Shown: piece after piece, positions 58,518-64,000 of the stretch
How the letters are laid out: every line of letters starts with the position of its first letter
Position numbering within the stretch: the first letter of the stretch is position 1
NCBI GenBank assembly: GCA_021018995.1
Contig: CM037588.1
Span: 144,107,725 to 144,171,724 of the forward strand
Length of the DNA stretch: 64,000 nucleotides
Origin: Chloranthus sessilifolius
Lineage: Eukaryota; Streptophyta; Magnoliopsida; Chloranthales; Chloranthaceae
Reading direction: 5' to 3'
Notes under the pieces: generated by a model
What the model was told of the DNA's origin: nothing
Database searches by the model: none
The model's input: the letters and a program-made list of their open reading frames with translations, nothing else
Made by a program: the position numbers and the translations under genes

Positions 58518-59870
58518 TGTAGACACCCAAATTTGGCCCAAGCCCTAATCGAGACATACTTCAAGAAAAGAGCACCCTCAAGCTTTTGATAGCATCTCCC
58601 ATACCCTTAGAGACCTCTACAGAGATTGAATCTTATACCATTAAAAAGTAGAGGTTCCCAGCTTTCCTACAAGCTAAAAATCACCTCAATCCGAGTTGTA
58701 TTTCAAAAGTTACTGCGATCCAAAAAATGACCAAAAATGCATCTAGTACAGGCATGTATGGCGTGTATATTACACACGTCAAGCCATTTTTTCCCAGAAA
58801 TGGATTGGCATGTCCATTACATATGCCAAGTATAGGTGGGCCCCCCTGCGGGCTCTGACTTCCAGGACACTGTAGCTATGCCTGGCGTGAGTAATACACA
58901 CGCTAAGCTTAGCTACAGTAACCTTTGGTTTTTGCTAGAATTTCACTTATAGGGTTTGACTTGTTGACCACCCCAATGTTTAGGGTGGATTTCATTAAGA
59001 CTGTTGCACCCCTGCTTACCCTATTTACAACCCTCCAGTCATTTGAAGCCTCACCCTATCATCTACCATTGATCCTATCCTCACACATATCTATAACCTT
59101 AAAAACCTAGGAAATCTTAGACATTAGGATTACCTAATTACTAATCCTAATTAGCCTTTAAGCATCCCCTAACCCTCTCTTTTTCTATAAATAGAGAGGC
59201 ACCCCCCTTTGCAAATGGCTTAAAATTTTTCCAAAAGAGAGAAAAGAGTAAGAGAGCTTTCCTCCCCTTTGGTGCACCATCTCAATACAAATTTCAGAAC
59301 TTCAAAGTCTTCTTTAGACCCCACCTTCCATAAAAAATCTTCTAGTTTAGGTGAAAGCTACCCCCTAGCTCTCCTCTCTTACCCCTTAGCCACCCAGCTT
59401 TAGAGGTTAGAATCCATTCTTCACCCACTCAATCTATCAGAAGCTCATCAAGTGCACCTACGTGAAGGTTCACAGTTGTGCAATAAGGGCTCGAGAGCTC
59501 CGACTCTCCCCTCTACTCCTCTACCTTCTTAGCTTTTCCTTTATCCTTGAATTTGTGCCATTACGCCGCTAAAATCTCGATAGTTACGGAGGGGCACAAA
59601 TAGGATCAAAGTGCCTTCGGACAAGAGAAAGTGCTCTTTTCCTTTTTATTTCCTTTTATTTTGGCCATAAGTAGAGGCTGTTTTCGAGCGGGTTGATCGG
59701 GTGCCTAACACCTTCCCGATCGATAACCGAAGCCCCTACCCAAGACCCTTTGGCGTAGACCGGTGAATCAGAGTCATATTTTTGCACTTCAATGCTTTCA
59801 ATATTGATTTGAGGTTTCCCAGGACACCAAAAGCTCTGGGTGACGACTCTATATTTTTCGCGAGTGCACA
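58518..59870 (+). repeat. LTR ending element A (with primer-site-like sequence on its right)
   Basis: It starts TGTAGACACCC after a polypurine tract (58502-58517). A palindrome cluster (58760-58904) precedes a TATA box CTATAAATAG (59185-59194). It ends near GAGTGCACA at 59870. Directly after comes TCGTCGCGATGGGA, sharing TCGCGATGGGA with the sequence after B's 5' LTR. A normal 3' LTR is not followed by a primer site, so this LTR may be shared by two internal regions. The end coordinate is an estimate. Confidence 0.7.
58760..58904. repeat. Palindrome cluster in the element A LTR (3 copies)
   Basis: Copies at 58760-58780, 58807-58827 and 58884-58904 (spacings 47 and 77 bp). They are followed by the LTR TATA box about 280 bp downstream. 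The inter-palindrome sequence CAAGCCATTTTTTCCCAGA matches that at 9781-9850. Confidence 0.88.
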
Positions 59871-59949
59871 TCGTCGCGATGGGATCCTCAAAAGTCTGCG
59901 GTTGCACAGTGTTGCATTTCTTGCATTTCTTTTATTCTTTTGTCATACG

Positions 59950-61690
59950 TCTAGGAGCCCATTTCTTTGTACATCAGTTCTTTGTGGGGTGAGTACGATG
60001 CATTGTAATAGGCTCTCCCTGCATTCTAGTAGGAGAGACTTACGGGTTTTGGTTTCGGGCCCATCCTTGGGCTCAAACCTTTCTGCCCTGACGTTGGTTT
60101 GGTCGGGGCTATAATTGAGAGGTGGAGGGAGGAGCATGAGGCGTTTCTCTTCCCTACGAGGATGATGTTGCTGACTTGAGGACTGGGTTTGTGTCACTGA
60201 AGTGAGGTTCGAGTGTGAGCCTGTGACTAGACAGATGCTATCTGACTATCAGGTGACGAGTGTCGTGTGTTTCGGAACTAAGTATGATTCTAGCAAATCT
60301 GGGCCGGGGTTGATTTGGACCACTTGGTATCTCGATACTTTTAGAGCGGGGTTCACTCCTACGAGGTGTCATCCTGAGTCTTCGGTGGCATACGAGAGGC
60401 GTTGCAGGGCGATAGAGGCTCAGGCTCTCGTATTAAAGGTAGGGGTAGAGGCAAATCGCATTGTCAGGGCTTTTCTGATGCATTTTTTCAAAGTTCTATG
60501 TTTGTCTTCTACCCGGGGGTGTATCACTGGATTGTTTTTATCACTGCTTGTGGACTTGGAGAGAGTGTCCACATATGCCTGGGGTGCAGCGGCGCTAGCC
60601 CACTTTTAAGGTCAGTTATTTTGTCAGGCGAAGGGAGTCGCGACCATCAGCGACTTCATTCCCTTTCTACATGTGAGGTTTCAATTTTCTTTTCGTTTTA
60701 TAAGCTCTTAGGATTAGACGTCTCTTCCCTTTTAGGCTGGCATAGTCTTTGTCTTTGTAGTTTTGGGCGTACGACCATTTCCTCTGCCTTTGCCTAGGGT
60801 CCTTCCAGGGACGACACCTACATTCCTGCGTATGTATTTGTGGCAGACGTTGATGGGAGACTGCCAGAGGACTACAACTCTCCAGACCGCGAGGTGGTTG
60901 TTCGAGGATATGCACCTTGGTCAGGTGTGTGTGCACTTTTTTTTGTTAGTGTTGTCATATTGTGTAGTTTGGATCTTATTGACACTTTCATCTGGCTTGC
61001 TTTGAGATTACAGATTATTTGGAGACCCTATGAGGATGGGGAGGTTGTTTATCATGCTATTATACAGTCCAGCCAGCCCTTTTTTAGGCGGGAGATGTGA
61101 GTCCCTTGCTTCGAGATGGTGGAGCGGATTCACATCTCTTGAGTGGCTCGACAGTTGGGACTCCCCCAAGGAGTCCCTCCAGAGCTTCATCTGTGGGTGT
61201 CGAAGAAAAAGACCGATCCTCCTGGCCGCTTCTTTGAGAAGAAGATACCATATCAGTATTTAAATTTTAGGTCTGGGATGACCGAGGTTACCGGAGTGCG
61301 AGATGAGGCAAATGCTAGGGCCTAGACGAGATGGTTTGAGAATCTTCATGGCTGGCTTTTTACCCAGTTCCCCTTTCAGGGGAAGAGTTCCTTCAGTATT
61401 GGCGGGCCTGATTCTGCCAGAGCTTTCAAGGAGAGAGTGGCGGAGCTGGAGCGTGGTCAGCTGAGCCCAAGAATTCGTGGGGCATTGGAGACCCTGCATC
61501 TTGCATAGGAGCAGATGGGGAGTGCCCCCCGTCCTGATGAGGAGATGTTGCGGTCACTAGCAGCCTCTATCGTTAATGTCAGAGCTGCGGAGGATGGTTT
61601 GAGGGATCAGCTGGAGGAAACCCGCCATGTTCTGGTGAGTATAGTTTGGCAACTGCCAATATTACTAAGAGTGCTTTGGAACTAGCAAAT
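59950..61690 (+). pseudogene. PMD gene fragment of a third Tat-type element (fossil)
   Basis: The + strand carries exons homologous to B's PMD gene: the FGPILGLKPF and ERWREEHEAFLFPTR region (60050-60140), RAFLMHFFKVL-STRGCI and WGAAALAH (60460-60605), an exon after an AG acceptor at about 60736 and one with PYQYLNFRSGMTEVTGVRDEANARA (61246-61322). A conserved donor GTGAGT follows the RHVL end at about 61634, exactly where B's gene has one. The first exon and the promoter are absent. No gag-pol of this element is in the window. It is broken. Confidence 0.75.
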
Positions 61691-61734
61691 CAAAGGTAGC
61701 CCAGGCAATCTAGCCCAAACCGGGATCGATGAAA

Positions 61735-62158
61735 ATTTTTCTTTTTCCATGTGGAGAGTGGGCTCCCATTTCTTCAATATCAAAGGTCTGCCCCCAATAG
61801 ATCAAATCCCTACTTTCAAAATATACTTCCAATCTTCCTCCAAACTAAAATCAAAAAGGAAAAAACCTTCATCCATATCAAGGACCAGAACTGTACCTTT
61901 AATCTTCCACATACGAGAAACAGCCGCCTTCACCCCTTGAAAAAATAGTTTTCTTCCGATGGAATATCCCACAAGGGCACTCTCCCGTTGAAAGGCCTTA
62001 GCCTGTACATCTCTGTCATCACAGAGAACCTTTGAGGAATCTTGCGCCAAGAAGGATAGAGCGCACGAAGGTTCAACAGAAGATCCGTTAGAAAAAAGAG
62101 AGGTCTATTTAAGAACAGGTCTAAAAGGACCAGGATCAGGAGGCTTAGAAGAAGCCAT
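61735..62158 (-). pseudogene. LINE ORF1 remnant with DUF4283-like domain
   Basis: On -, a start MASSKPPDPGPFRPV at 62158 leads in one frame to AFQRESALVGYSIGRKLF, VKAAVSRMWKIKGTVLVLDM and GFFLFDFSLEEDWKYILKVG. This is the DUF4283 pattern found at the N-terminus of plant L1-type LINE ORF1 (and in related single-copy genes). Two in-frame stops are present, at codon 18 and after KVGI at 61802. The frame continues to about 61735 (GQTFDIEEMGAHSPHGK) and then fades; zinc knuckles and ORF2 are not present. It may be a 5' fragment of a LINE. Confidence 0.55.
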
Positions 62159-62284
62159 GAAAACCAGAAAGAGATATCAATCACTGCATGAAGCCTCAAC
62201 TCAACCCCAGGAAGAGAGCCTGTGGTGAATCAAGGAAGAAGAACCCACACGAAAAGTAAGACCTCCGAGCAAAACTTCTTTACA

Positions 62285-62761
62285 CATAAAAATTGCAACT
62301 CATTATTTTGAATGCACCAACGAGCAGCTCTATATGCTCTCCTTCTTCCGTGTTAGCATCCCCTGCAATCTGCAATCCAGTAAGCTAGAAACATTATAGG
62401 GAAGAAATTGATTGTTCCGTCTTCATATTCATCCGAGGATTTTCTTTTGCCCCATATAATTTCTAAGAGCATCATTCCGTGTAGCTGTAAACGTCGGCTT
62501 TTGTTGTGATGGGTAAGCCTGCAAGCCATTCCGGTGTGAGATAGCCTCGGGTTCCTCTCATGGTTGCCAAAATACGACTAAACTCCTGGCCCACGAGCTT
62601 TGCAATACCAAAATCCGCAACCTTGGGGCCGGGCACAGTGTAGTGTCCAACAGTATATTTTCCGTTGGTGTCACAATGAATGATGCATTCTCTGGTTTTG
62701 TCCCGCAGATAAGCGAGACCCTTAGCAATCCCAAGAGCAATTTGGTATCGTGTTTTCCAAT
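62285..62761 (-). pseudogene. Receptor-like kinase pseudogene fragment (G-type lectin S-receptor-like)
   Basis: On -, WKTRYQIALGIAKGLAYLRDKTRECIIHCD (62758-62669) matches the kinase domain of G-type lectin receptor kinases. KVADFGIAKLVGQEFSRIL and ATMRGTRGYLTPEWLAGLPITTKADVYSY follow (62620-62490), with the DFG motif kept and APE changed to TPE. A pair of compensating frameshifts alters the catalytic loop, where PTENILLD is seen in another frame. Further frameshifts follow; RAARWCIQNNELQ near 62320-62285 matches the domain end. An AG at 62762-62763 on - could be a splice acceptor. The N-terminal lectin, membrane and ATP-binding parts are absent. It is the only host gene remnant in the window. 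Confidence 0.8.
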
Positions 62762-62769
62762 CTAAAATA

Positions 62770-63330
62770 AGGAAATTCTTTTCAAATAAATGGGAATATA
62801 AAAGAAGGGAAAATTAGCAAAACATCCCCCATACTGAAATGTTTTAAGCTATTATACCAAAATAAAGGGTTTTAAGGAAAAGGGTTTTCACGGCTATTTA
62901 AAGCTCAGAGATTTGTGTGATGTGAAATACCCAATTGTGAGATAAAAACTTTACCCTTCTCCCCAAAATTTTGAAACTTGTTTTATTCATCTCTTCTTCT
63001 TCGACAAAACTGCCGGAGTGCTTTTCCGGTGAGCCTAGATAGGTAACTCGCCGGAACTCCAGCAAATAGGTAACTCAAGTAAACCTATATTTGCAGTAAT
63101 TTCAGATTTACACCATTAATCTTCCGGTTCAGATTTTCACCATTAATCTCCTGATTCAACTAAAGTAACTGTGAAGAAACTTGGAGGATTTACACAAGGA
63201 GAAAAGCACTTCGGAGCAGTAGTTAGCACGATTGGGACGATTCAACACATTAATCTAGTTTGCCTTCAAGGGTTCTGCGCCGAATTGAAGGAGCTGAAAG
63301 TGCCAAAGGGTTCTTTATAGGGGACTTTAG
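62770..63330. other. Unassigned AT-rich stretch
   Basis: No supported coding frame. ACATCCCCCATACTGAA-like words near 62822 recur at 63335-63410. Confidence 0.4.
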
Positions 63331-63347
63331 GAAAACATCCCCCATGG

Positions 63348-63443
63348 CCCATACTCAAGAATGTGACATTGGTGTGTCCACAATCAAGTGCATCCCCCAT
63401 ACTGAAGAATGTGACATTGGTGTGTCCACAATAAGTGCGATCA
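63348..63443 (+). repeat. 48-bp direct tandem duplication
   Basis: Two copies of a unit containing CCCATACTSAAGAATGTGAC and GGTGTGTCCACAAT, at 63348-63395 and 63396-63443, differ at a few bases only. Confidence 0.9.
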
Positions 63444-63449
63444 TCTGCA

Positions 63450-63905
63450 CATTGTACACGAACCGAGACCGAGCTCGACGTGTTGAGTGTGAAGGCTTAA
63501 GGTCAAAACCCATAGCTATTTGCCATTATATATTTCCTTTTGTAATTTAAGATTAAATAATGTTCATATGCTAGTAATTATATACATTATGCGTGTTGAT
63601 TGATCCGGTTGTTATTTCTTTCATTAATGAAATTTCAACCTAACTGATAAAATAAAATAATTCAAAATAAACATCCTCCACGTAGCACTTCGAGAGTGAG
63701 TTTTTTTAGGTGGTCAATGTAGAGGGAGAGAAACAAACTCTCTTCATATCTATGGTTGTAGTCCAATAAGGCCCTATTGTTAGCAACCTCAAACCCCTCT
63801 TCTTGGTAGACGACGCCTCATCACCTCAGCCCTTCTCTCCATTGAATTCATACAAGAGTATGGAAGATGAGATTTTGACGAATAGGCTGATGGCGATCAA
63901 AAGTG
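63450..63905. other. Unassigned sequence before the CACTA end
   Basis: About 450 bp without a supported gene. An AT-rich part lies at 63530-63670. Confidence 0.4.
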
Positions 63906-64000
63906 CACTACAAAAATAAGACTATTAGCGGCAGTCAAAAACTGCCGCTATTAATAAAAAAATTATCGCTAATACTCTTGTCGCTAATAGTCTTAATAGA
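63906..64000 (+). mobile_element. Terminus of a CACTA (En/Spm) DNA transposon, continuing beyond the window
   Basis: CACTACAAAAATAAGACTAT begins at 63906. CACTACAAAAA is the typical terminal inverted repeat start of plant CACTA elements. It is followed by subterminal inverted repeats: TTAGCGGCAGT at about 63924 and ACTGCCGCTA at about 63941 form a hairpin, then TCGCTAAT words recur. Subterminal repeats of this kind bind the CACTA transposase (TnpA type). The transposase genes and the other end are not in the window. Confidence 0.75.

Larger units (their letters stand above)
1..59870 (+). mobile_element. Element A: Ty3/Gypsy, Tat lineage (outermost of the nest, 5' end outside window)
   Basis: The order gag, protease, RT, RNase H, archaeal-type RNase H, integrase on + is followed by two genes on the opposite strand and then by a polypurine-tract/LTR junction at 58518. 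This is the layout of Tat/Ogre-type giants. The second RNase H and the gag zinc knuckle place it in the Tat branch of Ty3/Gypsy. It is interrupted by a solo LTR (11522-14111) and by element B (14611-55972), both flanked by 5-bp target duplications, so A is older than both. It is broken, with roughly a dozen or more interruptions. The 5' LTR lies left of the window. Assigning the gag-pol part and the far-right LTR to the same element is inference from order and orientation. Confidence 0.75.

Overview
This window is plant nuclear DNA, probably from a eudicot. It is almost entirely a nest of Ty3/Gypsy LTR retrotransposons of the Tat/Athila branch. No intact host gene is visible. The only host-derived coding sequence is a receptor-kinase pseudogene fragment at 62285-62761. 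The plant origin is supported by giant Tat-type elements with a second (archaeal-type) RNase H and antisense plant-mobile-domain genes, by an Athila element with the classic tRNA-Asp primer site, by a G-type lectin receptor kinase remnant, and by a CACTA transposon end.

Layout, outermost to innermost. Element A (Tat lineage, + strand) enters from beyond the left edge. Its gag-pol remains cover 1-7790. Two genes on the opposite strand follow: a DUF7745-like gene (8100-9611) and a plant-mobile-domain (PMD) gene. The PMD gene is now split into 10329-11521, 14117-14605 and 55978-56577. A 1.35 kb LTR preceded by a polypurine tract lies at 58518-59870. Two things sit inside A's PMD gene: a solo LTR of the B family (11522-14111, inverted, target duplication GTATA) and a complete giant element B (14611-55972, target duplication GAGGG). 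Without its own inserts B would be about 25.2 kb. It has 2.8 kb LTRs, gag, protease, G-patch, RT, RNase H, archaeal-type RNase H and integrase on + (17650-26500), and a multi-exon PMD gene on - (about 42740-47990). B in turn contains a complete Athila element on - (26730-41492, target duplication ATCCT) and a solo Athila LTR on + (44504-45846) that interrupts B's PMD gene. Right of A come a PMD fragment of a third Tat-type element (59950-61690), a LINE ORF1 remnant, the kinase pseudogene, an unassigned kilobase, and the first 95 bp of a CACTA DNA transposon at the right edge.

The most striking pattern is not a gene. Each of the three retroelement families carries its own short palindrome, repeated at a fixed period and confined to non-coding DNA. 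In Athila it is TCAATCGATTGA, in pairs spaced exactly 22 bp (18 pairs counted). In A it is a 21-bp palindrome with arms GGCGTGT/ACACGCC, phased at 47-48 bp in three clusters: in the LTR and directly upstream of each of the two antisense genes. In B it is a tandem hairpin (arms CCATATACT/AGTATATGG) with about 82 bp period in the LTR, whose arms covary. The co-occurrence of an element-specific palindrome array with extra non-gag-pol genes suggests a self-recognition or anti-silencing system similar in logic to VANC proteins and their motifs in VANDAL transposons. That interpretation is inference; the arrays themselves are read directly from the sequence.

All retroelements are treated as fossils: A and B each carry on the order of a dozen or more interruptions, Athila somewhat fewer. 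LTR pairs compared by eye in short samples differ by about 6-8 percent, suggesting insertions a few million years old.
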